From Lineus longissimus (lineage: Eukaryota; Nemertea; Pilidiophora; Heteronemertea; Lineidae): a stretch of DNA of 64,000 nt. Below are positions 21,228-32,630 of the stretch, piece after piece; the stretch's first letter is position 1, and every line of letters starts with the position of its first letter. The stretch covers positions 1,736,001-1,800,000 of the forward strand of contig NC_088324.1 of assembly GCF_910592395.1 (NCBI RefSeq). Direction: 5' to 3'. Below the pieces are notes generated by a model. That model made no database searches and was not told where the DNA came from. It saw nothing but the letters and a program-made list of their open reading frames with translations. The translations under genes were made by a program, and so were the position numbers.

Positions 21228-22930
21228 CTACATTTTATCTTTAGCTTTTTCCAAAAGAGCACCTCGAATCGAATCTTTTTGTTTGATCAGATTTTGCACC
21301 TTGCTTTTGATTTGTGTCCATGTCCGCTTTTTCAACGTTGGATACTTATCCATGACACGTTCAGCATCTGCTTTACGAGGAACCCTGCCATTCATGATGT
21401 TTCGTTGGAAACCAATCTGTAGGAAATGTATTTCTTCCTTGGACCATTTAATCCAAGATTTCTTTGATTTTGACACTTTAGTATTTGACTTTTCAGACAG
21501 CAAACTATCATGACCTGAGTCAGTGATTGACTCATCATCTGATTCAGTTACGTAATGCTCATCTAGAAAAGAATCGTCTTGTGATGTTTCTTCTGACATG
21601 TCATAATTTGTCACTTTCTTGATCTTTCGTTTAGGACGACTTTTTGAAGCTTTCGGTTCTTGTACTTTACACTTCTTTGAATCTTTCTCCCTTTTGTCAC
21701 ACTTGGGTGGTTTTCTCTTCTTCCCTTTTTTTTCTTTGCTGGAAGGCTCATGAGATACTGCTGCTACATCCATTCGTTCCTCGCCGCTGTTGTCTAAACT
21801 GCCAACTCCAAACTCATCATCACTACCGTCATCGTTGTTGTCCTCTGGTAGCTTTACATCTACAAATATATTGAAGCACTTTTATCAACAAGGAGCCATA
21901 TAAAACAATACCACAATATACGTTATTTTCATGTTGCGCTAATCTCGTTTGTTACATCTCACAATCCTGCCCAAACAACTTATGTGTCTCACGTTGGAGG
22001 TTTGTCTTATGAAACTCGGTTAGAAAATAGAATAGGCTACATATATGATAAAATGGTGATGAAATTCCATTGAGAAGGCAACATGAAAAGTAGGGACCTA
22101 CCATCAAGTTCTATTTCATCTAATGATTTTCCTTTGAAGTTCCGTGCTGTTCCACTTTTGATTGCCAAGAGAACTTTCGAAACCTTGGCCATTTCAATAG
22201 TTGATTCATGGAGGCGATACGAGTCCTTATGAATTTCAACGGTGTGTCCAAGGTGGTTACCCAGCCACTCGAGCTCTCCAGATTTTAAGCCAAGAATCTG
22301 AAGGGAAAAAATGTGTGTAACGTTCAGTGACTCCTACCTAATTCACCAAACCACACCATTCACTAATGATTTTATTGCAAAAATGAAATATTCGTGTTTG
22401 AGAGATGATGGCACCCATCACGGTCGATTGTCGGCCGTGCCCTGATACCGTAAGGTATATCTATACATATTACATTAAAATGATTTCGTAAAAGAAACGT
22501 GATGGTTTCCCATATGAATTTGCCACATGAAGTGCGCGCAAACTGCAGTGTTTTCTGCACTGTAAAGGAAACCACTCCTGATTACAGGGTTTCTATTCAG
22601 TGAACGCTTACTACGACATGTCAAAAACAGCACAACACGTCTGACAGATGACAAATTTAGCGCTAGGACCCGTATGTTGGTTATGGGGCCTCCTGGTGTG
22701 AGACATGATCTCTAATTCTCTGCGCTATGAATCAACTTAGTCGTGGGGTCCTACATACCAGGGGAGGTTCTTAAAGTAAGGGTCATTTTCATTATGGTTC
22801 CACATAGCAATTTCATTTATAAATAATGTTCCATTACCTGGGTTACTGTAGCGGTGTACTTTCTCAACCTCGTTGTCGAAATAAGATCAGGCCTTGAACA
22901 CATAGCATCTATAGCAGACTGCTGCATTAC
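21228..22930 (-). CDS. Tyrosine-recombinase-like protein, C-terminal exons with Myb/SANT-like tail
   Basis: Three exons join in phase: 22930-22838, 22298-22102 and 21859-21228, with clean GT-AG sites. The first encodes STTRLRKYTATVTQ, the second ELEWLGNHLGHTVEIHKDSYRL, and the third a long acidic/Lys-rich linker followed by KWSKEEIHFLQIGFQRN, a Myb/SANT-like module. The pattern R..(H/Y)..ATL...(N)HLGH.......Y matches the C-terminal catalytic part of tyrosine recombinases, where LGH and the later Tyr are active-site signatures. The N-terminal half with the first catalytic Arg is not in view upstream. The acceptor of the first exon lies in a triplicated 54-bp repeat. The recombinase assignment is by motif and is an inference. 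It could be a domesticated or element-borne protein. Confidence 0.6.
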
Positions 22931-23072
22931 CTAATAAACATAAAAGGGGAAGAAGAAATAAATAATAGCAGACTGCTGCATTACCTAATAAACATAAAAG
23001 GGGAAGAAGAAATAAATAATAGCAGACTGTTGCATTACCTAATAAACATAAAAGGGGAAGAAGAAATAAGAC
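22911..23072. repeat. 54-bp tandem triplication spanning a splice acceptor
   Basis: Three copies (starts 22911, 22965, 23019) of atagcagactgctgcattac-ctaataaacataaaagggga-agaagaaataaata with one or two differences. On the minus strand each copy supplies the same TTTATTAG|GTAATGCAGC acceptor, so the exon 22930-22838 has three possible 5' boundaries. Confidence 0.9.
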
Positions 23073-23560
23073 AATCTGATTAGGGACTGAGCCAACTAGG
23101 ACACTCTTGAGAACTAGCAGGTGTCAGAAACATGACAGTTGATTTATATGTTTATGTTACTGGGACTAACCGACTGCATAAAACCATAGCTAGGAATGTT
23201 GCCACTTAAAAAACTAACTTTACAACTTTGACCCTAAGGTCAGCTGTCAAGTTGTGATATTGTGGCATCCATCATCTCTACGGTGGATGCGAAACCAAGC
23301 AGTCTGGATTCCCGAGATGCAGAGACTGAGCGGCTAATCCAAAGTGTCCCCATAAAAAAGGCTCGGTGGTACATTCGGAGAAATGCGAAGAAACGTAATG
23401 AGTAGGTCAAGTAGGTTTTGAGCCTTTTTTGTAGGTGCCCCTATATAGCATAAGAAACTCTATAGCAGGTATATTCGACACCATCGCACTGGCACAGCGT
23501 AAGAAACCCTTTAAAGGTCCCCAGCGCAAAAATGTTAATTCACATGATCTCAGCATCATA
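23073..23560. other. Spacer; possible short plus-strand coding tail
   Basis: Between the 54-bp repeat and copy B. A short plus-strand frame (about 23270-23402) encodes a basic tail (KKARWYIRRNAKKRNE) ending in TAG. It has no recognised family and no convincing acceptor. Confidence 0.3.
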
Positions 23561-24559
23561 ACTTCGTTTTTTTCTTCGTTCGTGAAGACCAGAAGCTTTG
23601 GTGCTGTTCCTTCTTTCGTAGAGTTAGTCAGAACATTCTGCACCTGAGCATCAGGAACACTCTGTCAGTTATCTATTCAGATGGTTACTATCGTTCTGCA
23701 TAAGATTCTATACTATTTTCGCTGGAGTCTAAAGAAAACTTTTTACTTTTTTCACACTTCCCTTAAGGCTTAAGAAATCCCTCCACTATCTAGAGTAAAG
23801 GCACATTCCACTTTTTTTTCAAGCTGATGTACTGCCAAGAGAACTAGGGATGACGGGAATTATAAGCCCTCATCCGGACAGTCATTAAACATTCACATTC
23901 AACTGGCGATTTTACTTTTGGACTGAGAGCAAACCTCCAAGAGATAACTCTCAAGGGGTTGAAGTGGAGTATGATCAACATATCCCTTTTTGTCATGCGA
24001 CAATTTCACATCTAAAAAATATTTACAGTTACAACAAGTAAATGGTGGATTAACAAACTTACAATGACCTCCAATATGTGCTTCGATTTTGAGCCTTTGC
24101 CTTTTTCAAAACGTGTGTTTGCCTCAATTTCTCAAAATTTCCTCAAAGTCACAAATCAGTCAAAGTGCTCTGGCACACAGTCAGTCAGAATTAGGTATTG
24201 CTCAGACACAGTCGCATGTCAGTCAAAGTGCTCCGGCACATAGTCAGTCAGAATTAGTTATTGCTCAGGCAAAGTCAGAAATCAGTCAAAGTGCTCCGGC
24301 ACATAGTCAGTCAGGAATTCAACGTGATAGTAAAGTAGCTTCAAAATTAGAACTAAGTAATCCAATACCAAAGAGTAGCAATTCAGAACTTGACAATCAA
24401 CGTGCTCAGACACCTAGTCAGTCACAATTAGTACACGCTGAGACACCTTCAGAGAGTAATAATTCACACTCATATGATCAAAGTGGTCAGGCTGGTCAGA
24501 ATAAATCACAATTATCTACCGCCCAATGGCCATTCTAAAGGCAAAATGTACAGGCACAT
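23561..24559 (+). repeat. Segmental duplication, copy B (partner at 375-1251)
   Basis: A near-identical copy of 375-1251 with the 92-bp block (23661-23753) inverted and with additional tandem units at about 24160-24300. Beyond 24559 the plus-strand coding-like sequence continues, which copy A lacks. Copy B is therefore probably the more complete source for the plus-strand part. Confidence 0.85.
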
Positions 24560-24827
24560 GATAGTCATTCAAAAACTCCAAGTCTTCAGGCATCATCGAG
24601 TAATACTAATCAGTCCGACGATGATCAAACAAAAGCAAATCATTATGCAAATAACACAGAGAAAACACAAAACTGTATACAAAATAAACCAAATTACAAC
24701 TTGAACTATGAATTTTCCAAAATACCCCTGCGAAAAGTCTCATTTCAACCTGAGGTAAACACAATCTTACCGTTTAAATCAACTGATCTGATAAACAAGA
24801 GGCCCAAAGGCCTGGCGCTCAGCTGAT
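24089..24827 (+). pseudogene. Gln/Ser-rich low-complexity coding exon with internal TAA
   Basis: An open frame of about 149 codons rich in Q, S and N carries about three units of SQSAPAHSQSELVIAQAKSE. After TAA at 24536-24538 the same phase stays open for about 95 further codons (QASSSNTNQSDDDQTKANHY ... EFSKIPLRKVSFQPEVN) to a stop near 24827. The amino-acid bias is continuous across the TAA, so the stop looks like a lesion in one longer exon. No family was recognised. A gag-like or linker region of an element is one possibility. Confidence 0.4.
24791..24825. repeat. Dispersed motif aacaagaggccca..ggcctggcgct, copy 1
   Basis: aacaagaggcccaaaggcct-ggcgctcagct. The same motif recurs at 25267-25293. 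It contains the palindrome GGCCC-AAA-GGCCT. Similar words head short dispersed repeats in many marine invertebrates. Confidence 0.55.
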
Positions 24828-25266
24828 TTAAGTACATCGTGTATGTGTACTAGAGAAGCAAGTGTTAAAGAGGTCAGGGTTCCTGCCAGAGTGAAGTTAA
24901 GGAGACATTTCTTGTAGGTTGGTTTAATAGTTAGTACTAATGATGTCTGAAGCAGAAGATTAGGCCAACTTTTTACAATCGATTTGAAAATCTGGAAATG
25001 AGAGATATGTGAGCATGATTACTTCTGATAGAAACACTGGCATAATAGGAATTACCGGGTCCAGACAATCTAAAGGCAAGAAAATGCTTTAAGAGGGGTC
25101 ATATACTAGTAACTCCATTTTTTTTTCCATTTTCTGAAAATATATGGTTGGCAGATTCATTATCCAAAGACAGTAGCTTCTGAAGATGACGAGATACAGC
25201 TGCACCACATAAAACGACCAATTGATTTTTGAAAATAAATCCTTTTCAAACTCCGACAATGGATTT

Positions 25267-25293
25267 AACAAGAGGCCCATGGGCCTGGCGCTT
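25267..25293. repeat. Dispersed motif aacaagaggccca..ggcctggcgct, copy 2
   Basis: aacaagaggcccatgggcct-ggcgctt, the same word as at 24791. The roughly 475 bp between the two copies carries no supported gene. The stretch 24830-25820 is otherwise AT-rich and featureless. Confidence 0.55.
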
Positions 25294-25824
25294 GCCAACA
25301 GGACATGTAACCATTGATAGCAATTAAAAAAAGGCACATGGGGATTGTACTGAGCTGACAGGTTGTATGAAGTAGCTTTTATATGAGGACTGAAGATGTC
25401 TTTTGTTGTATTGTCCTGATTGCAGAGTAGGAGTGCTGAAGGTGTTCAGCGAACATGTAAATTACCATATTTCTTACTTGTATGAGGAAAGTTGGAAGTG
25501 GTCCATTTGTGGTAGTTGGAATCTGTGGTTATCTTTCTGATACTGGGGCAATGCAGCATAGCTTAGATGCTGAAGACAGGAAAATAATTGAACAAATGAA
25601 CCGAGAGTTGAAAAATGAGATGTTTTTTTATTGGTATCAAATTGTCCTGACCAGCAGGTGATTGGAATCATTTGCAAAGTATACATCGGGTGGTGCAGAA
25701 AAAAATGAGTCCACAAACCTTTTCATTATAAGTATGGAAATATTTATCATGCTGAAATGCCATTTCATAATTATTTGACTTCTTTCCCGCCTTACTATGA
25801 AATTGCAATGAAGAACCTAAATTA

Positions 25825-26283
25825 TTTTAGAAATTACTTGCATTTGAAAAATTGAGGTATGATATCAAAATGCCAGGCCTATGACATGTAGGGTGATTCA
25901 TAAAACATATTTTTTAGCTATAACTTCCATAATATTCCAGATAGGATAACTATTTTAGTGTCGAAATATAGGTTTTTTGGGTCAAGGTATCATTTAAGCC
26001 TGGTTTCGGAGTTGCACCACAATTGCATTATGGGAAATCAAAGATGGCTGTGAATTGGCCTAAAAAACCAGAATCATTTCCCATGATGCAATGGTGTAAC
26101 AACTCTTAAACCAAGTTTAAATGATTTCTTGGTCACGACAACCTATACTTTGACATCAAAATCATAATCATACCAGCAATATTATGGAAGTTATAGCCAG
26201 AAATTGGTTTTAGTGGTTATTGAAGGTCTGGCATTACACGTTTCTATCTAATTTTTCAAATGCCTATTACTTCTAAAACATTT
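25825..26283. repeat. Long imperfect inverted repeat (arms about 210 bp, loop about 35 bp)
   Basis: The left arm (attattttagaaattacttg ... tgcattatgggaaat, ending about 26039) is matched by the reverse complement of about 26070-26283. Shared blocks include gctataacttccataatatt, atcatttaa.c.tggttt and gggaaat, with short mismatched stretches between. Arm identity is roughly three quarters by eye. There is no coding content. It is either a foldback/MITE or a potential hairpin-RNA source. Confidence 0.8.
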
Positions 26284-26289
26284 CAGATG

Positions 26290-28025
26290 TTTCATTGAAA
26301 CTCTTATCAGAAGATGTGAAAGATGTCAAACAAAAAATGTGCAAGAAATTGCATTACAATGCGATGGAGACTTTTTGACTGATAACAAAATATATTGTGT
26401 ACTTGTTTTTTGTATGCCACCTGATATAGTTTTGATTCGTGTGAATCACATTTGAATTACATATAGAATTAGATATAGAATAACAGATTAAACAAAATGA
26501 AATAAAACAGAGGATAAATGCAAGTTTGACTAACATGATTAACAGATGGTGAAAAGTTCAAGGCTGAGCTCACTTAATTCATCAGTTTTATTTATTTTTA
26601 CTGCTACATCAATGGTGATTTTTTAACTCTCAATCTTCATGGGTGGAGGTGATGCCAGTGAATTGATGTTCCATGTATAAGGTCACATGTTTTTTATTGC
26701 TTGGTTTACAGGAGTGGAGTGCCAACCTGGTTTTTTTTCTGGAAAAAATAAAATTGATATTCAAATGCTTTGAAATTTGTAACTCAAAAATTGGGGTCTT
26801 TGGTAAAAAGAAGTAAACCTGTGACTTTAGAAAGGGTGTAAGATCATTTTAGACATATCATGTGACGCAATAATTATACTTGGTATTGACACTGTTGAAG
26901 AATTCTTTTGAATATAACACCACTTTTCATATTATGTGTCAATCTTGTAAATCAACAAATATAAAACATGTGACGTAAGCAGATGGTGAAGAGCTGGTGA
27001 AGGGAAGGAATAAACAAGCAGCCTGTATGGTGTGAATTTGAAAGTGAATGAACAGATTCTCTTCAATATCATAGATGTACATGTAATAATTAAGTAAATG
27101 GGTCTTCAGGAAATAGAATGTAATTAAGTGAATTCAGCCTTATAAACAAAAAAAAGTTTATGGATAGGATGCCTCATGAAATATCTATTTAACGGGGTTT
27201 AGAGATTTTCACAGGGTTCTCAGGTAGGATAAAGCATTTTCTTTTGGACTCTGCATTATTTGAAAACTTTCTTCTCTTTTGACATTTTGATAATTTGTGA
27301 TTTTTTCCCTGACATTCATTTCTTCTGATCCCCAAAATACATATCTGAGGTTTTTAAAAATTTCACAGTTAGTTGTCAATATTTTAAGAATCTCTGAATA
27401 TCATGAAAATTACTTGGCTTATATCTGTTATTCAGTGGCAATTTTGTAACTCGAAATTTCATGTGTGACTATATGCTACTCTGTAGTACATTGTATGTGA
27501 TGGCACAGAAAGAAAAATTTTCAAAATTTGGTATAGCATGAAGATGTGATCTAATTTTCAAATTATTTCTTCATAGGAGGTTTTAGAATTTGCTGTTATT
27601 TTATGTTAAATTGGAAAAGTTATAAAAAGTCAAAGACAAAAATTGTCACTTTGGATCTTTTTAAAAAATATTATTATCAAAATATCAGATAGTTTTCAAA
27701 TTACGGAGAGATCAATAGAAAACACATTTTCCTACTGAATGGTGAAAACTCAATTAAAATCAGCCAACTCATTCCATAGATATTTCAGGAAACAAGGTGT
27801 CCATATACCATGAGTGTACATACATGTAAAACAGATGTTATAATGGTATGTCTTATTGTCCTACTTCCTGGCTTTTTTGCCAGTTACTCAATGAACTCAC
27901 CACTAGGTGCCCATGATTTAACTTGACTTTAAGACTCTTCAACTCAGTAAAATGATGAACTTGGTATACAAAGTTTGGTAACAAAACTATGGAATGTTTA
28001 GTAGATACATGTCACTCTTCAGTAT
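26290..28025. other. No gene recognised
   Basis: AT-rich DNA with frequent homopolymer runs and no supported frame. It lies just beyond the 3' end of the RPA-like gene on the minus strand, so any 3' terminus of the Helentron element may lie here. Confidence 0.5.
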
Positions 28026-30120
28026 TTATTCCATGGCAAATGATGTGGCTATGAAATTTGCGTTGATTGTTACTGCGAAGGGTTTAGCTGAGAGGAAGAA
28101 TTCCTCGACTTCCTCAGCAGTGTCCAGTGAAACTTCTTGAGCTTTCAAGAAATCAGAGAGCACGGGATTGTGCGCACTGATGCGATACTTGACACCATGG
28201 TCAGACAGGTTTAGTTTGACCCTGACTTGTTTAAGGACAGAAGCTAATAGTTGTCTCATGTTACAGCATTTACACCTGTATGTATTTTGCAAGAGGTCTA
28301 CTGTATTAACAATGGCTTTGCAGCTGTTGCATGATACAATGATTCAACACTGAACACTCTCACATTTAGCACTGGTGAGTTTAGTAAGATCTTCTAATTC
28401 AGGCAGGTCCAAGCAAGGGTTTTCCATTTCATCAGTCTCTGTGATAATGGTTGATGTAGTGGTCTGGAGATGTTTGATGTTAAAATTTGATACTAAGAGA
28501 TTTGTGAATTTATAAGTATGGTTGATTTCTATTATGTCAATGCTGTCTGCCCAAGCTGTGAGTCTGACGGATGTTTTGTCATCTGCAATAGCGAAAACCT
28601 TTTTTTTGGTTGGCTCCGTTTTGTAGCTGAGTTGAACCTCACTTTGTTCTTCGACTACTTGGTTAACAAAGGCTGTGATATTGATCTGAAATTTAAGAAA
28701 CAATAGAAATGGACTAAGTGTAAGGTTGGAATTTTAAAAGGAAGTTGTCTTAAAAGTAGACCAAAGTCTACGTTTCTTCGAGAGTGAATGGAGAAATAGG
28801 GGGAAAAGTAGTAAACAAAGTTGATTTTGGTTTCCGTACTGTAGTAGTAAGATAATGGCCAGTAACGAAATGGTTAAAAATTAATGGACTGTATGCACGT
28901 ATCAACACGGTGGGCTAATATTCGAATATAAGTGCTTTTAAATGAACAAGAAGTGAACCATCCAATGATTCCAAAAAGAACATTTTCATTTATTTCTGTA
29001 TCTGTAGCAGTTGGTTTAGAAATTAGTAACAATGTTATTCCTGTAGAGACAAAGACTGTACAAATGATGGCTCCATAGAATTTACCTTATTCTTTTCTGT
29101 TGATGGAATTTTGTAAACGAAATCAGTAACAGTTGTTTTTACGGGTTGCTGAAGTTTCGGTGTCTTGTACTTAAAGGAAAGAGCTTTCTTGGTGTTTTCA
29201 AGGGTGGTGTCCTTGTTGACTTTGATATCTTCCTTGGTGTTGTCATACCAGTTGGGTATTGTGTGGATTTTGGCGAGCTTGATTGGGCTTCTGAAAAGTA
29301 ATGGAAATAGTTGAAATCAAATGGATAATTTCTTTTTAGACTTAGGTATCATTTAGATAGAATGATAAACATGTGAAAACTGCCTGAATGATTGATTTGA
29401 GTCACCAGAACACACATGATGACTTTTTCTGGCTATTGAACTGAATGATTGATTACAGTCACCGGAACACACATTTTTTTCTGGCTTTTGAAAGCTCCAG
29501 ACCAGAGGTAGAGGGCTTTCTGGCCCGAGAAAATTTGACTGCGTTCTGGTAAGAAGGATCAGTGAAGGGGGCATTTTTTTATTTTTCATATGCCACAAGT
29601 TCGCCAAAAACAGGCTGCACTGGGATAAAAATATGAATAAAAAATACTGGAATATAGTGAGAAAAGGAACAATTTCCCATGTCGTCATGTGACTGATGTA
29701 ATTGTAATGCCCTGGGGAGATATCTTCTGGACAATGTCTCCATATGGATGGCAAGCGGTGAGCATTGAGCAGCAAGTGGTGAGCGCTGATTGACACACAG
29801 TATTCTCAATTCCCCTCTGGTTGATTTGAGGGACAATGAAGGTGCTGGGTCAATTCTTGCCGATACATGAATAAGTGGTATTGGTAGTCTTGAATAAGTG
29901 GTAGTCTCGAATAATCAGCTTTTTTTTTTCTTGTCCTATTCATCATTGCTTGGAGTTAACAAGAAATCAAGGACTTAGTGTCCTTCTACTAGGTCAATTT
30001 AAAGATTTTACTTCAACCGCAATATAAATTTTTGAAAGGCCAGGGCTAAATCTATCAATGTACATTTTTAGCTCACCTCTTAGCAGAGGTGAGCTTATCC
30101 CATACCGTGGCGTCCGTCGT

Positions 30121-30206
<86 letters not shown>

Positions 30207-31581
30207 TGTCGTCCGTTAGCAGGGCACGTTTCGTAACTGTTAGAGCTATTGAGTTGAAACTTGGTACACATGTACCCTTATGTAATGACACCTTGGAGAC
30301 CAAGTTTCGGTTTGATTCGTTTCATGGTTTGGCCACCAGGGGGCTAAACGTTAAAAGTGAAAATATGCAATATCTCCCTTAATAGTAGTCGGGAAATTTT
30401 GAAAAAAATATGGTAGGTACTTCTAGCAAAGGTGCATCATATATCCTCCGGGTTTTTGATTTGACCTCCTTTTCAAGGTCACAGAGGTCAAATGGTGTAA
30501 ATTGGCCGTTAGGATGTAACGATGGCACGTTTCTAAACTGCAATGACTATTGTTACTAAATTTGGTACACATTTACCCCTTAGTCAGGTGATCTCAGGGA
30601 CCGAAGTTTGGTCCAATATGATTCACCACTTGACCACCAGGGGGCAAAATCCAAAAACCTTAAAAATGTGATTATTCCTTAACTTCTTGCCCGATTGCCA
30701 CCAATTTGATATCATGGGTACATCTAACCACCATACAGTATATGTCAAACAGGTTTTTAATTTGACCTTCTTGTCAAGGTCACAGAGGTCAAATGGCGTA
30801 AATTCGCCGTCAGGCCGTAACTATGGCACGTTTCTTAACTGCAATGACTATTGATCACAAATTAAGTACACATGTACCCCTTGGTCAGGTGATCTTAGGT
30901 ACCGAAGTTTGGTGCGATCTGATTTGCCATTTGGCCTCCAGGGAGGGGGCCAAATCCTAAATTCTTCAAAATGCCATTATTCCTAGTAATGACTTGCCCG
31001 ATTGGCACCAATTTTATATCATAGGTACATCTAATTCTAACAACCATTCAATGTGTCACCCGGGTGTTCTTTGATTTGACCTACTTTTCAAGGTCACAGA
31101 GGTCGAATGTACTGTAAATTGGCCATTTTGGGGAAATTGTAATTGCTTGGACCTACATCAAACCTAACACTACATGACACAATACCATGCTCTTTATCCA
31201 TCTTTCCTCCACATGAGGTGAGCACAATGGCCCTGGCCATTTCATTTGGTAGCTCTACTAGGTCTTGGCATGAGAGTTAGAAATTTGGGGTGATCATCAT
31301 AATCATTGTAATGCAGTATTGAAGAAACTGGACTCTTACTTTTTCTCTTCAGCCTCCTTGAAAAAGGTGTGGTGTCTTTGGTGAAAGCAAACCACTCGTT
31401 GAAATTGTGTAGATCATGTTTGAATTTGTGAGTTGAAGTAGTTCATATTTGTTTTAGATCTTTTCACTGGTGAAGTATTATGAACAAAGCCGACAACTGA
31501 CTTGTCCTCTTCGGGTAAAGGTCTTTTTTGTTTGTTTGATGCCACATCCTTGTCTTTCATTTCCTTGTTGTTGGTCTCCAT
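28026..31581 (-). CDS. RPA-like OB-fold single-strand DNA-binding protein, Helentron-type accessory gene
   Basis: Three exons with consistent phase: 31581-31340, 29290-29086, 28685-28026. Exon 1 has a Lys-rich start and GFVHNTSPVKRSKTNMNYF, then RVVCFHQRHHTFFKEAEEK. Exon 2 starts SPIKLAKIHTIPNWYD. Exon 3 has an OB-fold (TKKKVFAIADDKTSVRLTAW) and a C4 zinc ribbon, VSCNSCKAIVNT ... YRCKCCNMRQ, as in RPA-family proteins. Two in-frame TGA codons interrupt it (31414-31416 in exon 1; 28344-28346 just before the zinc ribbon) with homologous-looking sequence on both sides. Rep/helicase ORFs of a Helentron lie upstream on the same strand, and Helentrons are known to carry RPA genes. The 2-kb first intron holds a separate dispersed repeat. 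Confidence 0.7.
29380..29490. repeat. About 59-bp tandem duplication
   Basis: ctgaatgattgatttgagtc and ctgaatgattgattacagtc each precede acc(a/g)gaacacaca and a ttttctggct tail. The two copies differ by a few bases. Confidence 0.65.
30069..31262. repeat. Dispersed repeat with (CGT)n head and about 303-bp internal triplication
   Basis: Begins ttagctcacctcttagcaga-ggtgagctt (itself an inverted repeat), then the trinucleotide run, then three roughly 303-bp tandem units. Each unit contains a gg-acacat-taccc segment, gaccaccagggggc and a ttcaaggtcacagaggtc block (at about 30472, 30772 and 31087). It ends near catgaggtgagcacaatgg. This family, with its GTCC/CGT head, is common in marine invertebrate genomes. 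No protein is encoded. It sits inside the first intron of the RPA-like gene. Confidence 0.75.
30114..30206. repeat. (CGT)n microsatellite, about 29 units
   Basis: An almost uninterrupted gtcgtcgtc run of roughly 85-90 bp. Poly-Arg frames on both strands are artefacts of the repeat. Confidence 0.95.
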
Positions 31582-31619
31582 TTTGAATTCTGAGCTGGAA
31601 GTGGAAGAAAACATATTAT

Positions 31620-32396
31620 ATACATTTCTGAGAACACCTTATATACCGTACTACAGACTGATGATGTAATAATACAGAGTGAGGGCCTAAAATCTTTGGT
31701 ACACGGAAGGAAATAAGTACAGTAGAGCTTGAAGCAGCATTGAGACACTTAATCTTACTGAAATGTAACAACAGGTTAGTTAGTAGAGTGTATTAAAGGT
31801 GAACTGAAGTCACAAAAATCTGCTGATCACCACACTTGTATAGTTATCTCTTACTTCTATGTAGCTGATGCCCTGATACCAAGGTTCCAAGCAGAAGCCA
31901 AGTCAGTTCCTGTACACACTTCGTGTTACTGAGAACACATTTGTTACAATGTGTCTTCTTTGACCAACTGATTGTGAACACAGTAGCCCCCACAAAAAGA
32001 TAGTAATCAAGGCTGTTCGGAGACTTTGTTCTCCCTGCTGTAAATTCAACTATGAAGACGGGTGCAAATGTTGCTTGCCGTCATAAACCAGGAAAAAGCA
32101 TCTGGCCGATTATCTAATTTCAATTATTTTCAGGGGGAAGAATCCTGGACCTCTCTCAGGTGAAAACAGATTGTGTCTTTAGTGCATGGCATAATGATCT
32201 CAGCATAATGTAGGGCTGAATTTGACCTCATTCAGCTCAAAATTCTTGATCTGCTGTTAACGGTGAGCCAATAAGTGTTATACTATGTTACTGTATACTA
32301 AAACATTTTTAGAGTTGGATAGTGTGTTGGATATTGAGAGTGAAGGTTTCAATCAGCATAGTCTTTTCTAGAATGTAATTAGCACGATTATGGATA
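31620..32396. other. No gene recognised
   Basis: AT-rich spacer between the RPA-like gene start and a 58-bp tandem array. It probably includes the RPA-like gene's promoter and any 5' non-coding exon, since an acceptor-like CTTCCAG precedes its ATG. Confidence 0.4.
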
Positions 32397-32630
32397 ATCC
32401 ATGATTCCGATGGTGAATGAGTTTGTCTAAAGGTATGATCCTCCCATTTATGTAATCCATGATTCCGATGGTGAATGAGTTTGTCCAAAGATATGATCCT
32501 CCCATTTATGTAATCCATGATTCCGATGGTGAATGAGTTTGTCCAAAGATATGATCCTCCCGTTTATGTAATCCATGATTCCGATGATGAATGAGCGACT
32601 CCAAAAATATGAACCTCTTATTAGATGTTT
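32397..32630. repeat. 58-bp tandem array, about four copies
   Basis: The unit atccatgattccgatggtga-atgagtttgtccaaagatatg-atcctcccatttatgta is repeated four times with the last copy diverged. Apparent minus-strand peptides here reflect the repeat. Confidence 0.9.

Noticed and set aside
23270-23402. Short basic plus-strand coding tail (KKARWYIRRNAKKRNE)
   Set aside because: Codon pattern is suggestive, but there is no start, acceptor or family. Mentioned only in the spacer entry.
30073-30382. Open frames with long poly-Arg runs on both strands
   Set aside because: They are produced by the (CGT)n microsatellite, which is open in several frames. No domain or splice context surrounds them.
4323-31416. 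Selenocysteine readings of the in-frame TGA codons
   Set aside because: The genes involved are not selenoprotein families, the flanking residues fit Arg at two sites, and no SECIS element was recognised. Decay is simpler. Left as a minor alternative in the findings.
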